Of a stretch of 64,000 nucleotides of DNA, positions 23,809 to 31,421 are shown piece by piece. Every line of letters starts with the position of its first letter. The stretch's first letter is position 1. The DNA comes from Algoriphagus sp. (GTDB taxonomy: Bacteria; Bacteroidota; Bacteroidia; Cytophagales; Cyclobacteriaceae): the NCBI GenBank assembly GCA_030729785.1, contig JANQWS010000011.1:53703-117702 (forward strand). Direction: 5' to 3'. The position numbers and the translations under genes were made by a program. The notes beneath the pieces are model-generated. The model was not told the DNA's origin. It did no database searches and saw only the letters and a program-made list of their open reading frames with translations.

Positions 23809-26328
23809 TTATTCAATTCCCTTATCCCTCATTTTGACAAACTCATCAAATCGGCGGTACATGGCTACAGTAAAGCCAAAAAGCATGACAATTGTCCCTA
23901 CCCACAACACATTGATATACGGCTTGACAATGGCCTTCAGGACCACATAATCCTTTTGGTATTGATTTACCTTGAACACAAATTTATTTTGCTCTGGCAG
24001 AATGTTCTCTAAACTGATTTTTAGTCCAAGTTCAGAATCAATAACAGGCAATTTACCTACTTGGTTGTCACGAATAATAAAGGTAGGCTCCAATAATTTT
24101 TCGACGTCGTAATCCAAGACACGGATTTTTGCCTTGACAGCAACATCCCCTTCTTCCAAAACCAGCCCTTCGATCTCCTTCATTACCTCAACCCCATCGA
24201 AATACGTAACAAAATCTGCTACATGAAACTGTTCTCCAGGACTCACTTCATGGATTTCATCGTCCTTCCATTCGGGATCTGAAAAATCATTCATTGCAGC
24301 CACATAGGTGTACAAATCTTTTTCTAAATAGATTTTAGAATCGGGCGAAGAAATTAATCCCCCCATCCCTTCATTGTATTGGGACATCGGTGAAAGAGAA
24401 AATTGCAGGGTCTCATTTTGGAGGTAGTCAATTTTAAAGTAATCATTCTCTTCCAAAACAACTTGAACCGTATCTCCCTTTTTGATGTAGTCCTTAAATC
24501 CCTCTAATGCAATCGCTTCATTTACTTCCCCTGTAGCAGCCAAACTTTTTGCAGGCACATATTCGGGTACACCAACAACTTTTTTCTGCCTTCCTCTGTA
24601 GATCACCGTATAATCCTTCATCTGAGTAGGCTTATTGATCCAAAGCAATACGTGCTCCTTATTCATCTCATCCTCCCAACTATTGCTGTAAGTAAGCCCT
24701 GACATATTCAAAGAGATTACCTCCGAATAGCCCGAACTAAACATGATTCCAATAAGTATCATCCCCAAGCCAATGTGTGCCAAGGATCCTCCTGCTAACT
24801 TGAAAGTAGATTTTTTAAGCAACTTAACGAGGATTACAGCATTGGCTACAATCGTAAACATCCCCGTCAATACGATGATGATGTACTTCCAATCGTACAC
24901 TTTGGCCAATACAATCACAAGCGTGGCAAGAATAATTGAAACTACGTAGGGTAGTACAAGAGATTCTCCCAGTGTCTTTCTGTCAATTTTCTGCCACCAA
25001 AAAAACTGCCCTACTGAAGTCAATAAAGCTAAAACAACAGCAAACCACAATTGAAATTTGGTATAAAAACCTATTTGATCCGCAGGAGGAGCCATGTTGG
25101 AGATTCCTCCAAAACTTTCTACCAAGGCATTCCAAGCAGGAATCGAAGTAGGTAAGATCACTTGAAAGGACATGAGTCCTAGCGTCATTGCTCCCAAGAA
25201 AATCCAAAACTCACGGGAATACACGGATGCCTCATGGGCTGAAGTGGGGAGGTGCTTCCATGCACGGATAGCAAGGAAAATAGCCACACCCATAAAAAAT
25301 AAAAGATAAAGTAAGAGCTGACCTGACAAGCCTAAATCAGTAAAAGAGTGAACCGAAGCATCACCCAAAACCCCAGATCGAACAAGGAAAGTAGCGTACA
25401 ATACCAAGATAAAGCTTAGTATGACCAAGACGATGGAAGTCTTTAAGGCAGTTGCGCTTTTCTTGAAGGTTATCATGGTATGGATAGATGCCACGAGGAT
25501 TAACCAAGGGACATAAACCGCATTTTCTACTGGATCCCAGTTCCAATAGCCTCCAAAGTTAAGGGTCACGTATGCCCAATAAGCCCCCATAATGATTCCC
25601 ATCCCCAAAATCATGGCCGAAAAAATCGCCCAAGGTAAGGCTGGTCTTACCCATCCCGTATAGCGTTTGGTCACCAATCCGCCAATCAAAAAAGCAAATG
25701 GCACTAAGGTGGAGGCATATCCCAGAAAGAGCGTTGGTGGGTGAATCACCATCCAAATATTTTGTAAAAGTGGATTTAAGCCGGTTCCATCCTCAGGAAT
25801 GAAATCCGGATTTAAATCAAAAATAGGCGCTTGTGTGGCATCCCGAAGGAGAATAAATGGAGAACTGCCTATTTTTAAATCCCCAATTACTACTCCCAAA
25901 ATCATAGAAATCAAGAAAGCCTGAACTAAGGAAAAAACCACCATCACTGGGGCTTCCCAGAATTTGTTGGTATGAATCAAAATCAATCCAAGGACCACAT
26001 TCCAAAAGGCCCATAAGATAAAGGCCCCTTCTTGGCCTTCCCAAAAACTTGAAATCATGTAATGAACAGGGAGCGCCTTGGAACTATGGGAATACGCGTA
26101 AAAATATTCGTAGCGCTGATTGTAAATAATTTCAAACAAAGACACCGCAATTAAGCTGGTAGCTAAGGCGTGGATGTAAAAACTTACTCGACTAAATCTC
26201 CGCCAACTGTCTCGATCCAATTCATTGGCCTTGAAATAGTTGAAGTAAGCAATAGCAGTAATCAGTGCGCTTACAAAAGACACTAGCGTGGTCAAATGAC
26301 CAAGATTGCCTACAAAAGTTTGAATCAT
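23809..26328 (-). CDS. ccmF: Cytochrome c maturation haem lyase CcmF/CcsA-like
   Basis: An 839-residue polytopic membrane protein. The haem-handling WWD-type motif is present as GGYWNWDPVENAVYVPW, flanked by conserved His residues (HPPTLFLGYAS before it and SIHTMITF after it). More membrane helices and a large periplasmic domain (about residues 560-800) follow, then a last helix near the C-terminus. It should join haem to apocytochrome c CxxCH motifs. It is the last gene of a minus-strand ccmC-ccmD-ccmE-ccmF operon, 25 bp after ccmE. Confidence 0.93.
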   Translation of the reverse strand: MIQTFVGNLGHLTTLVSFVSALITAIAYFNYFKANELDRDSWRRFSRVSFYIHALATSLIAVSLFEIIYNQRYEYFYAYSHSSKALPVHYMISSFWEGQEGAFILWAFWNVVLGLILIHTNKFWEAPVMVVFSLVQAFLISMILGVVIGDLKIGSSPFILLRDATQAPIFDLNPDFIPEDGTGLNPLLQNIWMVIHPPTLFLGYASTLVPFAFLIGGLVTKRYTGWVRPALPWAIFSAMILGMGIIMGAYWAYVTLNFGGYWNWDPVENAVYVPWLILVASIHTMITFKKSATALKTSIVLVILSFILVLYATFLVRSGVLGDASVHSFTDLGLSGQLLLYLLFFMGVAIFLAIRAWKHLPTSAHEASVYSREFWIFLGAMTLGLMSFQVILPTSIPAWNALVESFGGISNMAPPADQIGFYTKFQLWFAVVLALLTSVGQFFWWQKIDRKTLGESLVLPYVVSIILATLVIVLAKVYDWKYIIIVLTGMFTIVANAVILVKLLKKSTFKLAGGSLAHIGLGMILIGIMFSSGYSEVISLNMSGLTYSNSWEDEMNKEHVLLWINKPTQMKDYTVIYRGRQKKVVGVPEYVPAKSLAATGEVNEAIALEGFKDYIKKGDTVQVVLEENDYFKIDYLQNETLQFSLSPMSQYNEGMGGLISSPDSKIYLEKDLYTYVAAMNDFSDPEWKDDEIHEVSPGEQFHVADFVTYFDGVEVMKEIEGLVLEEGDVAVKAKIRVLDYDVEKLLEPTFIIRDNQVGKLPVIDSELGLKISLENILPEQNKFVFKVNQYQKDYVVLKAIVKPYINVLWVGTIVMLFGFTVAMYRRFDEFVKMRDKGIE

Positions 26329-26353
26329 ACAGATTTAATTGGAAAATATAGCT

Positions 26354-26770
26354 TTAAATACCCGCTGCTTGAACATCCGTTTCCTGATATTTGGATGGGC
26401 ATTTCATCAGGATTTTATCAGCCACAAAAATTTCTTGATTGCGGAATGAACCAATAACCACTACTTGTTCGGAACGATGAAAATCTGCCGGAACCGGCTC
26501 GTTGTAAAACACTTGCTGCTCCGTTCCCTCATTATCTACCAATAAAAAGGTGAATGAAGTTTTGTCTTCGCGCACCGCAATCCCTACTACCTGACCTTCT
26601 TCGTCCTTTTTCAATTTTCCAACCACATGGATCGCTTTGTCCTCCCCTTCTTTTTTCATTTCCAAAGCGGTAGCAAAACTCTCGTAACTACTCGCATCTC
26701 CAATCGAAGTAAGGATGATCGCAATCGCAACTGCAATAATTCCCAAACCAATCAAGTGCCCTTTTTTCAT
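26354..26770 (-). CDS. ccmE: Haem chaperone CcmE, CxxxY type
   Basis: A 138-residue protein with an N-terminal membrane anchor (residues 5-23) and an OB-fold periplasmic domain: IHVVGKLKKDEEGQVVGIAV, FLLVDNEGTEQQVFYNEPVPADF and VVVIGSFRNQEIFVADKILMKC. The haem-binding site, HxxxY in proteobacteria, here reads C124-PSK-Y128. A CxxxY CcmE variant is known from Desulfovibrio and archaea (system I variant). It carries haem from the CcmC module to CcmF. It is 12 bp from the ccmD-like gene and 25 bp from ccmF. Confidence 0.93.
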   Translation of the reverse strand: MKKGHLIGLGIIAVAIAIILTSIGDASSYESFATALEMKKEGEDKAIHVVGKLKKDEEGQVVGIAVREDKTSFTFLLVDNEGTEQQVFYNEPVPADFHRSEQVVVIGSFRNQEIFVADKILMKCPSKYQETDVQAAGI

Positions 26771-26782
26771 TATTTTCTCCCT

Positions 26783-27025
26783 CTAGTTTACTTTATTTTT
26801 TTCCAACTTCGCAAGTCGCCTATCTGTTTGAATTAAGTAGGCAAACAGGCCAATGAAAATCAAAACGATGATTCCCACCAGCACATAAATTTTCCCCTCA
26901 CTTCGCATGACATCAGCCATCTCAACTTCGCTGTTGCTGTAATCAGCAGCGGTAACAGCGATTTTCTCCTGCGCCTGTACCGCAAAGGATAAGAATAAGA
27001 AAAAGATTAGGTTAATTTTTTTCAT
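26783..27025 (-). CDS. CcmD-like small membrane protein with signal peptide
   Basis: An 80-residue protein. It has an N-terminal signal peptide (LIFFLFLSFAVQAQ), a short periplasmic segment, then one membrane helix (KIYVLVGIIVLIFIGLFAYLIQT, about residues 45-67) with a charged tail DRRLAKLEKNK. The helix plus RRLxxLE tail and its position between ccmC and ccmE fit CcmD, which joins CcmC to CcmE; the N-terminal extension is longer than in proteobacterial CcmD. It lies 3 bp after ccmC. Confidence 0.75.
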   Translation of the reverse strand: MKKINLIFFLFLSFAVQAQEKIAVTAADYSNSEVEMADVMRSEGKIYVLVGIIVLIFIGLFAYLIQTDRRLAKLEKNKVN

Positions 27026-27028
27026 CAG

Positions 27029-27703
27029 TTAATCATTTAACGATTGTTCTTCCATTTCTCGTGCTATCCTACGTATACGAACACGAACAGTTGCTATCCA
27101 GGTTCCCAACAGTGTCCATCCTAAAATTGCAGGGTAAAATACAAGTCGCAATTTAGAGTCCAGATCATACGCATTGAATCCAGGATTGCCTCCATTGCCC
27201 GGATGAAGGCTATCGGTCAAGCGAGGCAACACAAAAATCAAGGGAATGAAAGCTGCGAACGCAAAAATATTGTATACAGCAGCAATTCTACCTCGCTGCT
27301 GAGAATCTGAAAGGCTTCCTCTCAGGATTAAATAGGCAAAATACATCAGCAAGCCGATGGCCGCAGCATTCTGCTTGGGATCACCGCTCCAGTAGTCACC
27401 CCAAGTAAATTTTGCCCACAACATTCCAGTCAAAATACCCAATACACCAAATAAAATCGCTGCATTGGTAAATTCAAGGGCAATATCGTCGTGTTTTAAA
27501 TCGTTTTTTCTCAAAAACTTAATGCTGTACCAAGCAGCCACCACTAGCATTAGAATCATCCCAAACCACATCGTGACATGAAAATGAAGCGCTCGAATAG
27601 TTTCGTTAAGGATTGGAAGTCGAGGTACCTCTAGCAACATCCCTCCAAGTAACGTATACAACAAAAGCCCTATCGCAAGAATTTTCCACCAAGATTGGCG
27701 CAT
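27029..27703 (-). CDS. ccmC: Haem exporter/transfer protein CcmC (CcsA-like)
   Basis: A 224-residue protein with six membrane helices. ATG 27703 was chosen; a TTG nine codons upstream is possible but adds no family-like sequence. The WWD-type haem motif reads WGDYWSGDPKQNAAAIGLL, with His residues in LHFHVTMWFG (before) and in SLHPGNGG (after). It loads haem onto CcmE. It is the first gene of the ccm operon. A CAAAAATA at 27728-27735 reads as TATTTTTG, a -7 element, on the minus strand. No ccmA or ccmB is adjacent. Confidence 0.92.
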   Translation of the reverse strand: MRQSWWKILAIGLLLYTLLGGMLLEVPRLPILNETIRALHFHVTMWFGMILMLVVAAWYSIKFLRKNDLKHDDIALEFTNAAILFGVLGILTGMLWAKFTWGDYWSGDPKQNAAAIGLLMYFAYLILRGSLSDSQQRGRIAAVYNIFAFAAFIPLIFVLPRLTDSLHPGNGGNPGFNAYDLDSKLRLVFYPAILGWTLLGTWIATVRVRIRRIAREMEEQSLND

Positions 27704-27877
27704 AGCAAAACAGTCGTGTTTAGTGTGCAAAAATAAGGGATATGTTCCTTAATCCCCTTCTTTTTCTCAGAAAAGGAATGCCCAAATAGACAATTTAAAC
27801 CTTGGGTTGTTTGCTTAATTTTTTGATGCTACGTATACCTTATCCGCATTCCCAATTTCAATTCCTACCTTTGTGCT

Positions 27878-28954
27878 GTGGAACTGAAGAAAAAAGACAT
27901 CCGTAAATTGAGCTTAGCCGATCTAGAAGAGTTTTTTCTAGCGAAAGGAGAAAAAAAATTCCGCGCCAAGCAAGTATACGAATGGCTCTGGAACAAGTCC
28001 CTGAAGAATTTCGATGAGATGAGTAACCTCTCTCTTTCCACGCGGGAGCTACTCAAAACGTACTTTTCCATCAACCACATTCGGGTGGACTTGATGCAGC
28101 ACAGCAGTGACGGCACCATCAAAAATGCGGTAAAACTCTTCGATGACAAGATCGTGGAGTCGGTGCTCATCCCGACCACCAAACGAATCACCGCATGCAT
28201 TTCTTCGCAAGTAGGATGCAGTTTGGATTGCAACTTTTGCGCAACGGCGCGATTGAAGCGGATGAGAAATCTGAATGCCGATGAAATCTATGACCAGGTA
28301 GTGGCCATCAAAGACGAAGCAGAAGCCTATTTCCAGCGACCCCTAACCAACATTGTCTTTATGGGCATGGGTGAGCCCTTGCTGAACTATGCCAATGTGA
28401 TCGATGCCATCGATAAAATCACCTCCCCAGAGGGTTTGGGTATGGCTCCCCGTAGAATCACCCTTTCCACGGTAGGCATTCCTAAGATGATTCGGAAAAT
28501 GGCCGAAGATGAGGTGAAATTCAACCTTGCTATCTCCCTCCACGCTGCAATTAACGAGACTAGAACACGACTGATGCCAATCAACGCAGTCAATCCACTG
28601 GAAGATCTTGCAGATTCCTTACGGTTTTGGTATAGCCAGACGAAGCGAAAAGTAACCTACGAATATGTTATTTGGGAAGGTATCAACGATGACGAGCGGC
28701 ATGCCAAAGCCCTAGCTAAATTTTGTAAAATCATTCCTTCCAAAGTCAATCTCATTCAATACAACCCCATCGATGAAGGGGAATTCAGACAGGCTTCTCA
28801 AGAAGCTGTGGACATGTACGTCCGGGTGTTGGAAGGCCAAGGGATCATCGCCAAGGTGCGCAAGTCCAGAGGCCAGGACATCGACGCCGCCTGCGGGCAA
28901 CTTGCCAATAAAAATGAGGTGGCTCAATTACAGCCCTCGGAAAATGATACCTAA
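27878..28954 (+). CDS. rlmN: 23S rRNA (adenine-2503-C2)-methyltransferase
   Basis: A 358-residue radical-SAM enzyme. The cluster motif CxxxCxxC reads CSLDCNFC, followed by ATARLKRMRNL; FMGMGEPLLNYANV, SLHAAINETR and the C-terminal RKSRGQDIDAACGQL (catalytic Cys) are all typical. It methylates A2503 of 23S rRNA and A37 of some tRNAs. It starts at GTG 27878. A TACCTTTG -7-like element (27866-27873) ends 4 bp before the start codon, suggesting a very short leader. Divergent from the ccm operon. Confidence 0.96.
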   Translation: MELKKKDIRKLSLADLEEFFLAKGEKKFRAKQVYEWLWNKSLKNFDEMSNLSLSTRELLKTYFSINHIRVDLMQHSSDGTIKNAVKLFDDKIVESVLIPTTKRITACISSQVGCSLDCNFCATARLKRMRNLNADEIYDQVVAIKDEAEAYFQRPLTNIVFMGMGEPLLNYANVIDAIDKITSPEGLGMAPRRITLSTVGIPKMIRKMAEDEVKFNLAISLHAAINETRTRLMPINAVNPLEDLADSLRFWYSQTKRKVTYEYVIWEGINDDERHAKALAKFCKIIPSKVNLIQYNPIDEGEFRQASQEAVDMYVRVLEGQGIIAKVRKSRGQDIDAACGQLANKNEVAQLQPSENDT

Positions 28955-29074
28955 CTCATCCAAAGGTGGAGGCACATACTTGGCGAAGGCTTCCATCTCA
29001 AATTCAAACGTATCCCAATCGCTATTAAATTTGGTCTAGCCTATGGATTTGGTGGTTTTATAAAAAATGATGCG

Positions 29075-29551
29075 ATGAAAAATTTGCTCCTATTCTGCTT
29101 TTTTGTTTTTGGCACATGCCCAATCTTGATGGCACAAGAGCTAGGGGATTCCAGGCTTCATGTCTTAGGGCAGTATGGATTACGCCTGGAAGAACCTGGA
29201 ATTGGATTGGGCTGGGAGTATTTTTTTGCTCCCCAATTTGGATTGATGCCAAGTTACACGCAACTCTTTCCCAGCGTGGGTAGATCAAGTAATTTCAGTA
29301 CTGACCTACGCTACTACCTCTCTAAGGAAAAATCACAGGTCTATGTGCTAGCAGGTTACAGTTTGACTTCAGAAAATTCACAACCTGGGACAGCGGGAAC
29401 CAAGCGCAACCTAAGTGGTGCAAACGTAGGGGTGGGAGCAGTAGTCCCACTGACAAATTGGGTAGGACTGAGTTCTGAATTCAAATTTCAAAGCCAAGGT
29501 TTCCAGCAAACCTATTTTCGGTTTGGTCTCGAATTTCCACTTGGAAAGTAA
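29075..29551 (+). CDS. Small outer-membrane beta-barrel-like protein
   Basis: A 158-residue protein with a signal peptide (LLLFCFFVFGTCPILMAQ). The mature part is a series of short amphipathic strands with aromatic ends: LHVLGQYGLRL, GIGLGWEYFF, STDLRYYLS, VYVLAGYSLTS, ANVGVGAVVPL and FRFGLEFPLGK. Alternating hydrophobic residues and the terminal aromatic/Lys strand suggest an eight-stranded OM barrel (inference). No specific family was recognised. Confidence 0.65.
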   Translation: MKNLLLFCFFVFGTCPILMAQELGDSRLHVLGQYGLRLEEPGIGLGWEYFFAPQFGLMPSYTQLFPSVGRSSNFSTDLRYYLSKEKSQVYVLAGYSLTSENSQPGTAGTKRNLSGANVGVGAVVPLTNWVGLSSEFKFQSQGFQQTYFRFGLEFPLGK

Positions 29552-29565
29552 GGGCTGAAACTTGT

Positions 29566-29705
29566 CAACAGTTGACGGTCGACGGACCACAATACAATGT
29601 ACCAAGTCCGCGGCGGGCAGGCCAGGTACGAAGTATGGATGCAAAACCCAGTCAAACAACGCCTCGGCTGTCGACAGTGGACTGTTAGCTGTTGACCATT
29701 TGCAA
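29566..29705. repeat. Intergenic repeat cluster (class B words with class A fragment inside)
   Basis: The gap starts with GTCAACAGTTGACGGTCGACGG (split here as GTCAACAGTTGAC then GGTCGACGG) and ends with the 29-nt segment 29673-29701, the inverted partner of 10289-10317 (28 of 29). Between them is a piece of class A sequence (ATACAATGTACCAAGT at 29592-29607, GGTACGAAGTAT at 29624-29635) and a GC-rich CCGCGGCGGGCAGG. One repeat type appears inserted in the other. Confidence 0.68.
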
Positions 29706-29706
29706 T

Positions 29707-30627
29707 TTATTTTTTGCTGTACTCAAAAAGTTTCCTTTTTTCTTCCTTAGTCAAACCTTCGTAGCCCTTTTCGGCAATTTTATCTAAAATTTTATCCACC
29801 TCTTCCTGACTTAGTGCATCCTTAGTAACAGAATGCGTTTGTTCAGTCTTTGCAGATCGAGATCCCGTAGCCGTAGTAGTAGACCTTCTATAACTCACTT
29901 TAGGGGCACGTCTGTGAAATAGATTTTCGAAAAACATTCCAATTTTTTGAATCGGTATGCCCAAATCCCAGCCTTTTCGCAACAAGAAGATGTAGCCGAA
30001 ACCAAGCATCGCCCCTCCCAAATGGGCGATTTCTCCCCCTGCATTCTCCCCAATAGAGTTGGCAAAAGAAAGGAGAATGTAGAATCCAGCGATGTAAACA
30101 ATTTTGACAGGACCTAGAAGAAATAGGAAAAAAGTCGTTTGGGGTGCAAGAGTAGCAGCACCTACCACCACGGCAAATACCCCTGCGCTGGCTCCCAGCA
30201 TGAGGGAATTGTCTACATTTTGGGAGAAGTACGGAGCAATGTTGTAGATCAAGACATAAAATCCAGCTCCAAAAAGGCCGCCCAAAAGGTATAGATTGGC
30301 CAGACGCCTACTTCCGATGTATTGATGGACCAGGAGCCCGAAATAATACAGGAAAAGCAGGTTGAATAGAATGTGGAAAAGCCCTTCATGCAAGAACATG
30401 TAGGTAAAAGGTGCCCAAGGCTGGGTAGCAAGCGTAGAAACGGAAGCAGGCATCATGATCCATTCCATTCCCTCTTTGTACACCTCTCCATAACCACTGA
30501 GCGTCAAGAATACCCGTGCAATGAGTAGTACAAAAAAAGCAATCAGATTGATGGCCAACAACTTGTACAAGCTATTGTCTTGTCGGTTAAACGCGTTTTT
30601 TAAATTATCCCAAAAAGATGAATACAT
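29707..30627 (-). CDS. Rhomboid-family intramembrane serine protease (C-terminally extended)
   Basis: A 306-residue protein. ATG 30627 lies 1 bp after the stop of the preceding rhomboid gene; a start 12 codons earlier would overlap that gene. Membrane helices carry the rhomboid features: FLHEGLFHILFN (His/Asn of helix 2), the Ser in LGASAGVFAVVVG (GxSx) and the His in GGEIAHLGGAMLGFG. A basic linker (RRSTTTATGSRSAKTE) and an acidic helix (SQEEVDKILDKIAEKGYEGLTKEEKRKLFEYSKK, split across residues 270-306) extend into the cytoplasm. This tail resembles those of other Bacteroidota rhomboids. The substrate is unknown. Confidence 0.92.
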   Translation of the reverse strand: MYSSFWDNLKNAFNRQDNSLYKLLAINLIAFFVLLIARVFLTLSGYGEVYKEGMEWIMMPASVSTLATQPWAPFTYMFLHEGLFHILFNLLFLYYFGLLVHQYIGSRRLANLYLLGGLFGAGFYVLIYNIAPYFSQNVDNSLMLGASAGVFAVVVGAATLAPQTTFFLFLLGPVKIVYIAGFYILLSFANSIGENAGGEIAHLGGAMLGFGYIFLLRKGWDLGIPIQKIGMFFENLFHRRAPKVSYRRSTTTATGSRSAKTEQTHSVTKDALSQEEVDKILDKIAEKGYEGLTKEEKRKLFEYSKK

Positions 30628-30628
30628 A

Positions 30629-31420
30629 TCAGTAGAAACTCGTTCTATTTTTTTTCCAAACATACACTAAAATGGCTCCTATCACTAGGCCACTCAAGTG
30701 GGCAAAGTGGGCTACATTATCCGTAGGATTCATCATGAGCACGTTGTATACCGTGTACAAACCATAAAATAAAACCAAGTATTTCGCTTTAATTGGCATC
30801 GGAGGAAAGAGCAAAAAAAGCTGGGTGTTAGGAAATAACATACCAAAAGCAACCAAGATCCCAAAAAGTGCTCCAGATGCCCCCACCATGGGTTGATCCA
30901 CTTGCATCCGTAAAATGGTAGCCAAGGTATTTCCGGCCCTTTCAATGTACATGGGATCCTCTGGGTTTCTACTGTATTGATCTACAAAATCAAATACTTC
31001 CTGAGAGAAATACCCCCTATTTTCAATAACCAAGCGATTAAAATATTCTGGATCAGGATTGGCTTCAAAGGCCAATACCTTTTCCTCCAAGCTACGGTAT
31101 TGAAACAGGGTATACCCCGAATAAAGGACTCCAGCTCCCATTCCACAAACCATCCAAAGTGTAAACAGTTTCTTTGGTCCTAAAAATTGTTCCAAAAGGG
31201 GACCAAAGATCAGCAATCCAAACAGGTTGCTGAATAAGTGCCAGAAATCTGCGTGCATAAACATGTACGAGAGGAATTGAAAGGGTTTGAAGGCAGTACT
31301 CTGGATGTTGTAGAGGGCAAACCATTCGTTGAGTGGAGGAAAAACGAAATTGGCCACTATAAAAACAGCTACATTTATCAGCAGCAGATTTTGAACGACT
31401 GGAGTAATATTTCTAAACAT
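30629..31420 (-). CDS. Rhomboid-family intramembrane serine protease with enlarged loop
   Basis: A 263-residue protein. FMHADFWHLFSNLFG (helix 2 His/Asn), the Ser in GASGALFGILVAFG and the His in VAHFAHLSGLVIGA form the rhomboid catalytic set. Between helices 3 and 4 there is an unusual hydrophilic insertion of about 60 residues (SLEEKVLAFEANPDPEYF through MYIERAG). It starts 1 bp after the mutL stop and its own stop is followed after 1 bp by the second rhomboid gene, so all three are probably coupled. Inner membrane. Confidence 0.93.
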   Translation of the reverse strand: MFRNITPVVQNLLLINVAVFIVANFVFPPLNEWFALYNIQSTAFKPFQFLSYMFMHADFWHLFSNLFGLLIFGPLLEQFLGPKKLFTLWMVCGMGAGVLYSGYTLFQYRSLEEKVLAFEANPDPEYFNRLVIENRGYFSQEVFDFVDQYSRNPEDPMYIERAGNTLATILRMQVDQPMVGASGALFGILVAFGMLFPNTQLFLLFPPMPIKAKYLVLFYGLYTVYNVLMMNPTDNVAHFAHLSGLVIGAILVYVWKKNRTSFY

Positions 31421-31421
31421 A

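Noticed and set aside
28955..29074. Possible gene remnant between rlmN and the beta-barrel gene
   Set aside because: A stretch reads somewhat like coding DNA, but no frame is open long enough and nothing can be recognised.
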